Origin: Blastococcus sp. TF02-09
Lineage (GTDB): Bacteria > Actinomycetota > Actinomycetes > Mycobacteriales > Geodermatophilaceae
Direction of reading: 5' to 3'
Assembly (NCBI RefSeq): GCF_003319105.1
Contig: NZ_QOHH01000016.1
Span: 1 to 57,589 of the forward strand
Length of the DNA: 57,589 nucleotides
Position numbers and translations under genes: made by a program. Each line of letters starts with the position of its first letter. Position 1 is the first letter of the stretch. This document shows positions 16,231 to 24,965 of this stretch, in pieces. The notes beneath the pieces are model-generated. The model was not told where the DNA came from, did not search any database, and saw nothing but the letters and a program-made list of their open reading frames with translations.

Positions 16231-17029
16231 TCGAGTGCTCAACCCCGTACGGCGGGGCACGGCACCCCTCCCGCAGCGGACGACCGGCCCCCGGGGCGTG
16301 ACGCAGTCCGTGCAGGTGATCATCCTGGCCGCCGGCATGGGCACCCGTCTGGGCCGCCAGGACCCGAAGCCGCTGACCCAGCTCCGCGACGGCCGCAGCA
16401 TCCTGCAGCGCCAGCTCGACGGCCTGCGCGCCGTCCTGGGCGAGGACGTCTGCGTCACCGTCGTCGTCGGCTACCGCAGCAAGCGGATCATGAAGGCCGC
16501 GCCGGACCTGCTGTTCGCCTACAACCCTGACTTCGCCGACACGAACACCTCCAAGAGCCTGCTGCGCGGCCTGCGCACCACCCGCGAGGGCGGCGTGCTG
16601 TGGCTCAACGGCGACGTCGTGTTCGACCCGGCGGTCCTCGAGCTGGCGCTCCCGACCATCGCCGCCGACGAGAGCTTCGTCTGCGTGGACACCAACACCG
16701 TCGCCGACGAAGAGGTCAAGTACACCCTCGACGCCGACGGCTACGTGCAGGAGCTGTCCAAGACCGTCGTCGGCGGGCTGGGCGAGGCCGTGGGCATCAA
16801 CTACGTGTCCTCGGCCGACAAGGCCACCCTGATCGACCACCTGGCCGCGTGCGGCGACCAGGACTACTTCGAGCGCGGCATCGAGACCGCGATCGCGACC
16901 GAGGGCCTCAAGGTCCGCGCGGTCGACATCTCGCAGTACAGCGCGGTCGAGGTGGACTTCGAGACCGACCTGGCGCGCGCCAACTCGCTGTTCTCCGTCA
17001 AGAAGAACACCGTCGCCGACGTCGGCTGA
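16208..17029 (+). CDS. Sugar/polyol-phosphate nucleotidyltransferase (LicC/GlmU-N type)
   Basis: The protein has the NTP-transferase signature IILAAGMGTRLG with KPLTQL just after, and an acidic metal site in LWLNGDVVFDP. This matches LicC-like cytidylyl or other nucleotidyltransferases. Following a TagF-like gene, it is a candidate for making the CDP-polyol donor. The start is uncertain: ATG at 16208 or 16211, GTG at 16217 (best spacing from GAGGGAG at 16201-16207), or GTG at 16298, which would remove about 30 non-conserved residues. It overlaps the preceding gene unless the last start is used. Confidence 0.85.
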   Translation: MMLVRTGDRVLNPVRRGTAPLPQRTTGPRGVTQSVQVIILAAGMGTRLGRQDPKPLTQLRDGRSILQRQLDGLRAVLGEDVCVTVVVGYRSKRIMKAAPDLLFAYNPDFADTNTSKSLLRGLRTTREGGVLWLNGDVVFDPAVLELALPTIAADESFVCVDTNTVADEEVKYTLDADGYVQELSKTVVGGLGEAVGINYVSSADKATLIDHLAACGDQDYFERGIETAIATEGLKVRAVDISQYSAVEVDFETDLARANSLFSVKKNTVADVG

Positions 17030-17034
17030 GCGCC

Positions 17035-17063
17035 GGCCGGCCGGGGGTGCTCCCCGGCCGGCC
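17035..17063. terminator. Bidirectional hairpin between convergent operons
   Basis: GGCCGGCCGGGG (17035-17046) pairs perfectly with CCCCGGCCGGCC (17052-17063) around a five-base loop. It lies between the nucleotidyltransferase and Sco1 gene stops. Confidence 0.8.
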
Positions 17064-17074
17064 GCAGCCGCCCG

Positions 17075-17761
17075 TCAGCCGACGACGACGTCGAGGTCGG
17101 TGGCGATGTCGCGGCTGGTGTTCTCCGAGTCGAACGCGACGTGCGCCGCGTCGTCAGTGCCGTACAGCAGCAGGAGCGCGGAGTGCGCCCGGCCGTCGTC
17201 CTCGGCCAGCGGCACACCCGCCGCCAGCTGGGCCTGCTCGACCGCCTCCTGGTTCCCGGTCAGCCCGACGAACCCGACCGGCAGGTCGGCGTCGAAGCGG
17301 CCCAGGTACTCCCCCAGCACCTCGGGGCTGTCGGTGTCCGGGTCGGTGGTCACGAACACCACCTGGACCTGCTCGGCGACCGCCGGGTCCACCGAACGCA
17401 GCGCCACCGCGACGTCGGCCATCGTCGTCGGGCAGATGTCCGGGCAGTTCGTGTAGCCGAAGAACAGCAGCGTGGGCCGGCCGGCCGTCTCCGCCTGGAA
17501 GTCGTAGGCCGCGCCGGTGGCGTCGGTCAGCGTGAACGACGGCCGCCGGTAGGGCTCGGCCAGGTCGAACCCGGCGTAGACGTCCTCCGGGCCCTCGACG
17601 GTCGCCGGGGCGTCACCGGTGTGCCCGTCGTGCCCGCTCTCCGAGGCCGGGGCCGCCTCCTCGTCCGACGAGGTGCCCCCGCAGCCGGACAGGCCCAGTC
17701 CGGCGGCGAGGAGGAGCACCGGCAGGGCTCCCCGGGTACGGCTGCGCAGTGCTCGGCTCAC
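17075..17761 (-). CDS. SCO1/SenC family copper-binding lipoprotein
   Basis: The 228-residue thioredoxin-fold protein has a lipobox ending LSGC (Cys27). The copper motif is NCPDICPTT (CxxxC) near residue 125, and the distal His lies in GRAHSALLLLYG. Sco proteins deliver copper to, or reduce the thiols of, the CuA site of cytochrome c oxidase. It is the last gene of the copper operon; its GTG start overlaps the ycnI-like stop (GTGA). Confidence 0.92.
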   Translation of the reverse strand: MSRALRSRTRGALPVLLLAAGLGLSGCGGTSSDEEAAPASESGHDGHTGDAPATVEGPEDVYAGFDLAEPYRRPSFTLTDATGAAYDFQAETAGRPTLLFFGYTNCPDICPTTMADVAVALRSVDPAVAEQVQVVFVTTDPDTDSPEVLGEYLGRFDADLPVGFVGLTGNQEAVEQAQLAAGVPLAEDDGRAHSALLLLYGTDDAAHVAFDSENTSRDIATDLDVVVG

Positions 17762-18489
17762 GGAGCCACGGTACGTCGGCGCGCAGCCAGCCCGAGCGCC
17801 AGACCGCCGAGCCCGGCAAGCAGGCCAAGCACCGCCAGGACCAGTGCGGTGACGGCGACGCCGGAGGGACCGTCGTCCTCGACCTCGGCCGCGGTGGCGG
17901 TCCCGGCGCTCGCGGCGGAGTCGCCGTCCGAGGCCGATCCGGTCAGCGACAGCACCGGGGCCGGCCGCTCGGGCTCGGGCTGGCCGTCGACGGTCGGCTC
18001 GATCCAGGCCGACTCGGTGCCGTCGCTGTACGTCTGCACGGTCGGGAAGGTGAGCTGGTCGGCGTCGTCGGGGAACGCGCCGCCGGACAGGGCGAACTCC
18101 TGGAACTCCCCCGGCGCGATGCCGGCACCCGCGTCGGCCCGGTACTCGACGACCGACACGTAGCTGGTGATCTCCTCGCCGAAGGACTCGACCGGCTCGC
18201 TGAGCTCGGAGTTGGTCACGCTGACCGTCCACCCTGGCACCTTCTGCACCTGCAGGAACGCCAGCGCGGACTCCTCCGGCACCTGGATGCGCAGCGCGAC
18301 GGTGCTGGCCGTGTCGCTCTCGTTCGGGACGCGGAAGGTGATCTTGCCGAAGCCGCCCGGGGCGGCGTCGGTGCTCGAGACCGTCACGTGTGCGGACGCG
18401 GTCGAGGCGACGACCACCGACGCGGCCAGCGCCGCGGTGGTGGTGGCCAGGACGACGGCGGCCCGGGAGCGGGCACGGGACGTGGACAT
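17758..18489 (-). CDS. YcnI-like copper-binding membrane protein (DUF1775)
   Basis: The 243-residue protein has a signal peptide cleaved after ASTASA so that the mature chain begins HVTVSS. The N-terminal His is the copper-brace residue of DUF1775. The beta-sandwich domain spans residues about 35-165, followed by a linker and a C-terminal membrane helix near residues 212-236. It likely binds copper outside the membrane and passes it to CopC/CopD or Sco1 encoded on either side. It lies 35 bp after copCD in the same operon. Confidence 0.88.
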   Translation of the reverse strand: MSTSRARSRAAVVLATTTAALAASVVVASTASAHVTVSSTDAAPGGFGKITFRVPNESDTASTVALRIQVPEESALAFLQVQKVPGWTVSVTNSELSEPVESFGEEITSYVSVVEYRADAGAGIAPGEFQEFALSGGAFPDDADQLTFPTVQTYSDGTESAWIEPTVDGQPEPERPAPVLSLTGSASDGDSAASAGTATAAEVEDDGPSGVAVTALVLAVLGLLAGLGGLALGLAARRRTVAP

Positions 18490-18524
18490 GGAACTCCTCG
18501 TGGGTGGTGGTGCGGATGGGTGGG

Positions 18525-20309
18525 TCAGCGCACCGCGAACGTGGTGGACGCCGTGGTGGCGGTGAACTCGTCGAGGCGGACGGTGACGGTGAGCTGCCAC
18601 GTGCCGGCCGAGGGGACGGTCATGTCCTCGGCGACGTACCGGCCGGGCCCCGCGGCCGCGATCTCGACGTCGAGCGGGCCGATCTCCTGCTGCTCCTCGG
18701 TGATCGCGACGCGGATCTGCTCGGGCTGGGTGGCGCGCCCCTCGTCGTCGTAGAGGTAGAGCTGCAGGACGTTGCTGCCCGCCCGCGCGGGGGCCACGGT
18801 CACCTGGACGCTGCCGGAGGCCCCGGCGGAGCCCTCCAGCTGCATCGTCACGTCGACCGGGTCGGCCGCGACCGCCTGCGCCGGCGGGGTGCCCACCAGG
18901 ACCGCGGAGACCAGGACGATCGCGGCGCCGACCACGGCCTCGACGAGCATCGAGCGGCGCAGCGAGGGCAGCTGGTCGCGGGCGCCGTCGGACTGCACCC
19001 GGTCGCGGGCCGCCACCGAGTCGTCGTCGGGGTCCGGCCGGCCCTCCGCCGCCGTGGCGGCGAAGGCGTGCGCGGTCACGCGGCTGCGCCGTCCCGCGGG
19101 CGGGCGGCGGACCCCCAGCCGCTGCTGCACCCACACCCGGGACACCCCGGCCGCCCCGAGGACGACCAGGAAGAAGGTCAGCTTGGCCATGAGCAGCCGC
19201 CCGTAGACGGTGTCGACCAGGGCCGTCGGCGAGCCGAGCTCCCGCACCGACTGCAGGATGCCGGTGACGACCAGCGCCGTCACGGCGACGAACGCCACCC
19301 GGGAGAACCGGCGCATCGCCTCGGCGAAGTCCGCGTCCTCGTCGCCGGGCCGCAGCACCACCAGCAGCATCGCCACGAGCCCGCCCAGCCACACCGACAT
19401 CGCGAGGACGTGCACGGCGGTGACCGCGATCGCCAGGACCGGCCACTGGCCCGCGACCGCGTGACCGGTCCCCGCCGTCGCCAGGGCGACCCCCGCCGCG
19501 AACACACCGGCCGCCGCCAGCTCGGGCACCTCGGGCGGGCCCTCGCGGCGCCACGCCGCTCGCAGCGCGAACAGCAGCGCCAGGGCCAGGACGGCGCGGG
19601 CCAGGAGCGCCCACCCGGCGGTGGTGGTGGCCGTGGCCGAGAGCAGCGAGGGGTCCAGCAGCGAGCCGAGGCCGGAGCCGGCCGCGTAGGGCCCCTGGAG
19701 GAGGAACAGCAGCAGCGCCGTCCCGGCCGCGGTGAGCGCGCCCCAGGCGCTCAGCAGGCGCAGCCGTCGCGACGACCACCCGCCGGGCACGCAGAGCAGC
19801 ACCAGCACGGGGACGCCGATGGCGAACGCGATGCCGGCGAACCCGGCCGCGCGCACCACCTGCTGCGCGCCCTCCACCAGCCGGTCGGCGATCGGGCCCT
19901 CCGCCGTGGCCGTGACGAGCTCGCCCTCGCCGACGACGAAGGAGAAGGCCCCCCGGATGGGGTGCGAGTCGGCGGAGACGATCCGGTAGGTGACCAGGTA
20001 GCCGCCGTCGGCGAGATCGGGCTGCAGCGGGACGGTGATGACCTCGCCGTCGACGGAGGCGTCGTCGGTGTCCACGCGCTCGCCGTCGCCGGTGAGAACC
20101 CGGGCGTACCCGGCGCCCAGCGACACCCCCTCGCTGAAGGTCAGCGTCACCTCCGTCGGAGCGGTCTCGAGGCGGGCGCTCTCGCCCGGCTCGGTGGACA
20201 CCAGCACGGCGTGCGCAGCGGCGGGGCCGGCGAGGACGACCCCGCCCAGCAGCCAGCCGGCGACGAGCAGCAGCAGGGCCAGGGGCCGGCGGCTCCGGCG
20301 CGCGCTCAC
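18525..20309 (-). CDS. CopC-CopD fusion copper import protein
   Basis: The 594-residue protein has a signal peptide ending PAAA, after which the mature chain starts with His (HAVLVSTEPG), as in CopC. The CopC domain (about 33-130) includes DSHPIRGAFSF. A CopD domain of about eight membrane helices follows (about 150-440), then a C-terminal beta domain near residues 480-590 like YtkA/FixH extensions. CopCD proteins take up periplasmic copper. The start overlaps the anti-sigma gene stop (ATGA), tying copper import to sigma-factor control. Confidence 0.9.
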   Translation of the reverse strand: MSARRSRRPLALLLLVAGWLLGGVVLAGPAAAHAVLVSTEPGESARLETAPTEVTLTFSEGVSLGAGYARVLTGDGERVDTDDASVDGEVITVPLQPDLADGGYLVTYRIVSADSHPIRGAFSFVVGEGELVTATAEGPIADRLVEGAQQVVRAAGFAGIAFAIGVPVLVLLCVPGGWSSRRLRLLSAWGALTAAGTALLLFLLQGPYAAGSGLGSLLDPSLLSATATTTAGWALLARAVLALALLFALRAAWRREGPPEVPELAAAGVFAAGVALATAGTGHAVAGQWPVLAIAVTAVHVLAMSVWLGGLVAMLLVVLRPGDEDADFAEAMRRFSRVAFVAVTALVVTGILQSVRELGSPTALVDTVYGRLLMAKLTFFLVVLGAAGVSRVWVQQRLGVRRPPAGRRSRVTAHAFAATAAEGRPDPDDDSVAARDRVQSDGARDQLPSLRRSMLVEAVVGAAIVLVSAVLVGTPPAQAVAADPVDVTMQLEGSAGASGSVQVTVAPARAGSNVLQLYLYDDEGRATQPEQIRVAITEEQQEIGPLDVEIAAAGPGRYVAEDMTVPSAGTWQLTVTVRLDEFTATTASTTFAVR

Positions 20310-20965
20310 GCGGCCAGCCCCCGCTCGCGGATCCGGGAGAGCAGGACCCGCGGGCTCCGCTTCCGGGCGCGGTTCCGCCAGGCGCCGGCCGACACCAGGA
20401 CGACGCCGACTACCAGCAGCAGGTGGGTCAGCGCCCGGTCGGCGTGCACGTGCCCCGAGCCCAGGTCGGCCAGGGTCACCGGCAGCAGCAGCACCGTGAA
20501 GGAGAGCAGGAAGGGCAGCGCGCCGGCCGCGAGCCGGGGCGCCGCCGCGACCGCGAGGAACGCCGCGGCGACGGCCAGGTTCCAGGCGCCGGTCTCGTGC
20601 GTCATGTGCGCCGGTGCGCTCATCGCACCGGCGCCGGACACCAGCACCGGCCAGGCGATGCCCGCCTGCGCGACGCCGACCGCGAGCAGCGCGAGCCGCA
20701 GGCCGGTGTCCAGCAGCTGCCGGCGGGCCGCCGCGGCCGCGCCCGGCAGCTCCCGGGGCAGCGCCGCCAGGACCGCTCCGGTCAGGTCGGGCACCGCGGG
20801 CGCCGACGCCAGCCGGGCCCGGCGGGTGACCCGGGCGGCCTCGTCGGACCAGCCGGCGCAGCCGGCACAGGTGTCGAGGTGGCGCTCCAGCTCGCGAGCG
20901 GGCATCCCGAGCGACTCGCCGTCGAGCCGCGCGGAGATCGCCTCGCGAAAGGTGAGGCAGGACAT
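20306..20965 (-). CDS. Zinc-finger anti-sigma factor, membrane-bound
   Basis: The 219-residue protein has an N-terminal zf-HC2 anti-sigma domain with H29-x3-C33-x2-C36, after MSCLTFREAISARLDGE. Five or six hydrophobic segments follow (about residues 85-200), so the sensor part is embedded in the membrane. It is divergent from an ECF sigma gene, its expected partner. It heads an operon with CopCD, YcnI and Sco1, which suggests copper or redox as the signal. Confidence 0.87.
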   Translation of the reverse strand: MSCLTFREAISARLDGESLGMPARELERHLDTCAGCAGWSDEAARVTRRARLASAPAVPDLTGAVLAALPRELPGAAAAARRQLLDTGLRLALLAVGVAQAGIAWPVLVSGAGAMSAPAHMTHETGAWNLAVAAAFLAVAAAPRLAAGALPFLLSFTVLLLPVTLADLGSGHVHADRALTHLLLVVGVVLVSAGAWRNRARKRSPRVLLSRIRERGLAA

Positions 20966-21072
20966 GTGGAGGTAGTCGCCCGGGCGCCTCGCGGGGTTCC
21001 CGAGACCCCGATCACACCCTGACGAGGAGCCGCTGCGGGCCTGGAGGCGGCGTCGTGCGGGAGGATGGGCGC

Positions 21073-21633
21073 GTGGACGACGTGGGCGCGCTCGCGGCCG
21101 ACGCCGCCGGTGGCGACCCGCTCGCCGCCGCGGCGCTCGTCCGGGCGACCCAGTCCGACGTCTGGCGGCTGTGCGCCGCGCTCGGCGACGCCGGCACGGC
21201 CGAGGACCTGACGCAGGAGACCTACCTGCGCGCGTTCGGCTCGCTGCACCGCTTCGAGGGCCGGTCGTCGCTGCGCACCTGGCTGCTGTCCATCGCCCGC
21301 CGCGTCTGCGCCGACGCCGTCCGCACCCGGCGCCGCCGGCGGCTGACGGTGGTCCGGGACGACGCCGGGCTGGCCGAGGTGCCCGCTCCGGGCGGGGCGG
21401 ACCCGGTCGGCGAGTCGGCCGGCGTGGCCGACCTGCTGGCCCGGATGGACCCCGACCGCCGCGAGGCGTTTGTGCTCACCCAGCTGCTGGGCCTGTCCTA
21501 CGCCGAGGCCGCCGAGGTCGCCGGCTGCGCCGTCGGCACCATCCGCTCCCGCGTGGCGCGCGGCCGGGCCGACCTCATCGACTCGCTCCCCGAGGTGGCC
21601 GGGGACGGCGAGGACGGCATCGCCCGCAGGTGA
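21073..21633 (+). CDS. ECF RNA polymerase sigma factor (SigC-like)
   Basis: The 186-residue ECF sigma factor has region 2 with EDLTQETYLRAFGSLHRFEG and TWLLSIARRVCADAVR, and region 4 with LLGLSYAEAAEVAGC and VGTIRSRVARGR. GTG 21073 is preferred because GGGAGGA at 21059-21065 gives a seven-base spacing; GTG 21055 is an in-frame alternative. The opposite-strand neighbour is a zf-HC2 anti-sigma factor followed by copper genes. Mycobacterial SigC is linked to copper acquisition, which fits, but orthology is not shown here. Confidence 0.88.
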   Translation: MDDVGALAADAAGGDPLAAAALVRATQSDVWRLCAALGDAGTAEDLTQETYLRAFGSLHRFEGRSSLRTWLLSIARRVCADAVRTRRRRRLTVVRDDAGLAEVPAPGGADPVGESAGVADLLARMDPDRREAFVLTQLLGLSYAEAAEVAGCAVGTIRSRVARGRADLIDSLPEVAGDGEDGIARR

Positions 21634-21669
21634 CGGGGAGGTGGCCGGGGGGTGACATCCCGGCGAACC

Positions 21670-21675
21670 TATGCT
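21670..21675 (+). promoter_or_regulatory. -10-like element for a leaderless DUF47 gene
   Basis: TATGCT ends seven bases before the GTG at 21683, so transcription would begin at the start codon. No clear -35 is seen. Confidence 0.45.
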
Positions 21676-21682
21676 GCCGGGC

Positions 21683-22300
21683 GTGCCCTTCAGCCTGACT
21701 CCCAAGGACTCGAGCTTCTACCCCCTGTTCACCGCGTCCGCGGAGAACCTGGTGGCGGCCACCGAGGTCCTCGGCGAGTTCGTCCACGACCACGCCCGGC
21801 GTGAGGAGCTCGCCGTCCGGCTGCGGGACCTGGAGCACGTCGGCGACCAGGCGACCCACGCCATCTTCCGCGCGCTGAACACCAGCTTCGTCACCCCGTT
21901 CGACCGCGAGGACATCTACTCCCTGGCGAGCAACCTCGACGACGTCATGGACTACGTCGAGGCCGCGGCCGATCTGGTCATCCTGACCGGCCTGGGCACG
22001 CTCCCGGCCGAGATGAGCCAGCAGGTCGCCCTCCTGCAGCGCTGCGCGCAGGTCACCGCCGAGGCCATGCCCCGGCTGAAGACGCTCAAGGACCTCTCCG
22101 ACTACTGGATCGAGGTCAACCGGATCGAGAACGAGGCGGACAAGCTGTACCGCCGGCTGCTGTCGCGCCTCTACAGCGGCGAGTTCGACGCCCTGGAGAT
22201 CCTCAAGCTCAAGGAGGTGGCCGACCAGCTGGAGGAGGCCGCCGACGCGTTCGAGCACCTCGCCAACGTGGTCGAGACGATCGCGGTCAAGGAGTCCTGA
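21683..22300 (+). CDS. DUF47 (PhoU-like) regulator of Pit phosphate transporter
   Basis: The 205-residue all-helical protein begins PFSLTPKDSSFYPLF and contains EHVGDQATHAIFRALNTSFVTPFDRED-type helices (near residues 50-75), typical of DUF47/TIGR00153 proteins that accompany Pit transporters. It is thought to bind metals and modulate phosphate uptake. It lies five bases before the pit gene, so the two are one operon. GTG 21683 matches the usual N-terminus of the family; the ATG at 21671 would overlap a -10-like TATGCT. Confidence 0.9.
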   Translation: MPFSLTPKDSSFYPLFTASAENLVAATEVLGEFVHDHARREELAVRLRDLEHVGDQATHAIFRALNTSFVTPFDREDIYSLASNLDDVMDYVEAAADLVILTGLGTLPAEMSQQVALLQRCAQVTAEAMPRLKTLKDLSDYWIEVNRIENEADKLYRRLLSRLYSGEFDALEILKLKEVADQLEEAADAFEHLANVVETIAVKES

Positions 22301-22305
22301 CCCCG

Positions 22306-23307
22306 ATGGACGCGGCCTTCATCGGGCTGGTCGTCATCGTCCTGGTGGCGCTGGCGTTCGACTACACCAACGGCTTCCACGACGCCGCCAACGCGATCGC
22401 GGTCGCGGTCTCCACCAAGGCGCTCACCCCGCGCGTCGCGCTCGCCCTCGCGGCGATCATGAACCTGGTCGGGGCCCTGCTGTCGACCGAGGTCGCCAAG
22501 ACGGTCGGCGAGGGGATCATCGACCCACCCGAGGGCAACAACGGGCTGGAGATCGTCTTCGCCGCCCTCATCGGCGCCATCACCTGGAACCTGATCACCT
22601 GGTGGTTCGGGCTGCCGTCCTCGTCGTCCCACGCGCTGATCGGTGGCCTCGTCGGCGCCGCGCTGGCCGCCTCCCACTCCGTGCAGTGGATGGGCGTGCT
22701 CGACAAGGTGATCATCCCGATGATCCTGTCGCCGCTGGTCGGCTTCGGGCTGGGCTACCTGTTCATGCTGGCGATCCTGTGGACCTTCCGGCGGGCCACG
22801 GTCTCCAAGGCCAACCGCAACTTCCGCTACGCGCAGATCGTCAGCTCCGCGACCATGGCCCTGGGCCACGGCATGCAGGACGCCCAGAAGACGATGGGCA
22901 TCATCACGCTGGCGCTGTTCACCGCCGGTGAGATCGACAGCTTCGAGGTGCCGTTCTGGGTCGTCCTCGCCGCCGCCGGCGCGATCAGCGCCGGCACCTA
23001 CGCCGGCGGGTTCCGGATCATGCGGACCCTCGGCCGGCGGATCATCCAGCTCACGCCCGCGGGCGGCTTCGCCGCGCAGACGGTGGCCTCGAGCATCATG
23101 GTGACGACGGCGACGGTGTTCGCCGTCCCGGTGTCGACGACGCACATCACGACCACCTCGATCATGGGCGTGGGCGCGACCCGGCGGCTCTCGGCGGTCC
23201 GCTGGGGCGTGGCGGGCAACATCGTGCTCGCCTGGGTCGTGACGCTCCCCGCCGCCGCATCCGTGGCCGCGGTCGCGTACTTCCTCACCGATCTCGCGGT
23301 GGGCTGA
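22306..23307 (+). CDS. pitA: Inorganic phosphate transporter, Pit family
   Basis: The 333-residue polytopic membrane protein has the PiT signature FDYTNGFHDAANAIA near residue 22. A second duplicated signature, QTVASSIMVTTATVFAVPVSTTHI (near 261), is split over the inverted half. It carries out metal-phosphate:H+ symport. It is coupled to the DUF47 gene five bases upstream. Confidence 0.92.
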   Translation: MDAAFIGLVVIVLVALAFDYTNGFHDAANAIAVAVSTKALTPRVALALAAIMNLVGALLSTEVAKTVGEGIIDPPEGNNGLEIVFAALIGAITWNLITWWFGLPSSSSHALIGGLVGAALAASHSVQWMGVLDKVIIPMILSPLVGFGLGYLFMLAILWTFRRATVSKANRNFRYAQIVSSATMALGHGMQDAQKTMGIITLALFTAGEIDSFEVPFWVVLAAAGAISAGTYAGGFRIMRTLGRRIIQLTPAGGFAAQTVASSIMVTTATVFAVPVSTTHITTTSIMGVGATRRLSAVRWGVAGNIVLAWVVTLPAAASVAAVAYFLTDLAVG

Positions 23308-23317
23308 TACTTCTCGG

Positions 23318-24742
23318 GTGACCGGTGACGGGTCCTCCGCTCCGTCCGGCCTTGCGCTGGGCACAGCGCCGGGTCGGTGGCTGGTCACGGCGACCGTGCT
23401 CGCCTCGGGCATGGCGTTCCTCGACGCCACCGCGGTGCAGGTGGCGCTGCCGACGATCGGCCGCGACCTCGGCGCCTCGCTGTCGGACCTGCAGTGGATC
23501 ATCAACGGCTACACGCTGCCGCTGGCCGCGCTCATCCTGCTCGGTGGCTCGCTGGGCGACCGCTACGGCCGGCGGCGGGTGTTCCTCGTGGGCGTCGCCT
23601 GGTTCGCCGCGGCGTCGCTGCTGTGCGGGCTGGCGCAGACCCCCGGCCAGCTGATCGCCGCCCGGGCGCTCCAGGGCGTCGGCGGGGCGCTGCTCACCCC
23701 GGGCAGCCTGGCGCTCATCCAGGCCTCGTTCCGCCCCGACGACCGGGCACCCGCGATCGGGGTGTGGTCCTCCCTGTCGGGGGTCGCCGGGCTCGTCGGG
23801 CCGTTCCTCGGCGGTGCGCTCATCGACCTGGCCAGCTGGCGGCTGGTCTTCCTCCTCAACGTGCCGCTGGCCGCGGTGGTCGTCGTCGTGGCCGGGCGGC
23901 ACGTGCCGGAGAGCCGCGACCCCGGCCCGCACGGCCGCTTCGACGTCGCCGGTGCCGTGCTGGGCGCGGTGGCCCTCGGCGCGCTCACCTACGCCCTGAT
24001 CACCGCCGGGGCGCGGGGCGGCACCGACGTCGTCGCGGCCGCGGTCGTCGCGGTGGTCACCGGGGTGCTCTTCGTCGCCCGCGAACGGTGGACGGCGGAG
24101 CCCATGCTGCCGCCGCGGCTGTTCGCCGACCGGCAGTTCACCGGCGCCAACCTCGCCACCCTCGCCGTCTACGGGGCGCTCGGGGGCAGCTCGCTGTTCA
24201 TCGTCCTCCAGCTGCAGGAGGTGCTCGGCTACGGCGCCACCGCCGCGGGCGCCGCGACGTTGCCGACCATCCTGCTGATCACGCTGCTCTCCCCGCGCGC
24301 GGGAGCGCTGGCCACGCGGATCGGGCCGCGGCTGCCCATGACCCTCGGCCCGCTCGTCACGGCCGCCGGGACCCTGCTGCTGGTCGGGCTGGACGGCAGC
24401 AGCCCGTACTGGCTGGAGGTGCTGCCCGGCGCCGTCCTGCAGGGCCTGGGCATGGCGCTGACGGTGGCCCCGCTGACCGCCAGCGTCCTGGGCGCCGCGC
24501 CGGACGCGCTCGCCGGGGTGGCCAGCGGCGTGAACAACGCCGTGGCCCGTGCGGCCTCCCTGCTGACCATCGCCGCCCTGCCCGTGGCGGTCGGGCTCTC
24601 CGGGGCGGACTACGCCGATCCGGAGGCCCTCACCGACGGGTACCGCGCGGCGATGGTCCTCTGCGCTGGGCTCTTCGCCGTCGGCGGGGCGGTGGCGTGG
24701 GCCACCATCCGGAACGACGTGCTGCGCGCCTCGTCCCACTGA
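23318..24742 (+). CDS. MFS transporter, DHA2 family (14 membrane segments)
   Basis: The 474-residue drug:H+ antiporter-2 type exporter has LDATAVQVALPTIGRDLG near residue 38, QWIINGYTLPLAALILLGG and the MFS loop motif GDRYGRRRVF near residue 82. About 14 hydrophobic helices are present, as in EmrB/QacA proteins that export drugs or dyes. The substrate is not predictable. The GTG at 23318 follows the pit stop by ten bases, with GATACT six bases upstream, so it could be read through from pit or start leaderless. Confidence 0.9.
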   Translation: MTGDGSSAPSGLALGTAPGRWLVTATVLASGMAFLDATAVQVALPTIGRDLGASLSDLQWIINGYTLPLAALILLGGSLGDRYGRRRVFLVGVAWFAAASLLCGLAQTPGQLIAARALQGVGGALLTPGSLALIQASFRPDDRAPAIGVWSSLSGVAGLVGPFLGGALIDLASWRLVFLLNVPLAAVVVVVAGRHVPESRDPGPHGRFDVAGAVLGAVALGALTYALITAGARGGTDVVAAAVVAVVTGVLFVARERWTAEPMLPPRLFADRQFTGANLATLAVYGALGGSSLFIVLQLQEVLGYGATAAGAATLPTILLITLLSPRAGALATRIGPRLPMTLGPLVTAAGTLLLVGLDGSSPYWLEVLPGAVLQGLGMALTVAPLTASVLGAAPDALAGVASGVNNAVARAASLLTIAALPVAVGLSGADYADPEALTDGYRAAMVLCAGLFAVGGAVAWATIRNDVLRASSH

Positions 24743-24791
24743 GTGGGCCCGACCCACCACCTATCCCTATCGAACTGGTAGACATGGGGTC

Positions 24792-24878
24792 ATGACGCGG
24801 TCGACGGAGCTGCTCCTCGTGAGCCGCCTGCACGTCGATCTGCTGCGCGTGTGCACGGCCGCCTGTCCGGCCGGCTGA
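24792..24878 (+). CDS. Cysteine-containing leader peptide (attenuator uORF)
   Basis: A 28-codon frame encodes MTRSTELLLVS followed by RLHVDLLRVCTAAC and PAG. The R-L-H-V-D-L-x-R-V block with terminal Cys codons (TGC, TGT) is the hallmark of actinobacterial leader peptides found before sulfur-metabolism genes. Ribosome stalling at Cys codons is thought to control the downstream gene. TAGACA lies upstream at about 24778 as a likely -10. The following gene is a TauE/SafE-type sulfite/anion exporter, which fits cysteine or sulfur control. Confidence 0.8.
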   Translation: MTRSTELLLVSRLHVDLLRVCTAACPAG

Positions 24879-24965
24879 GCCCAGCGCCCTCCAGGGCGCC
24901 CCCCACCCGCCACGCCCGCGGGCCGTCGTACGGCCGCGCCCTCCCCGATCCGGAGTCGTCTCCCC

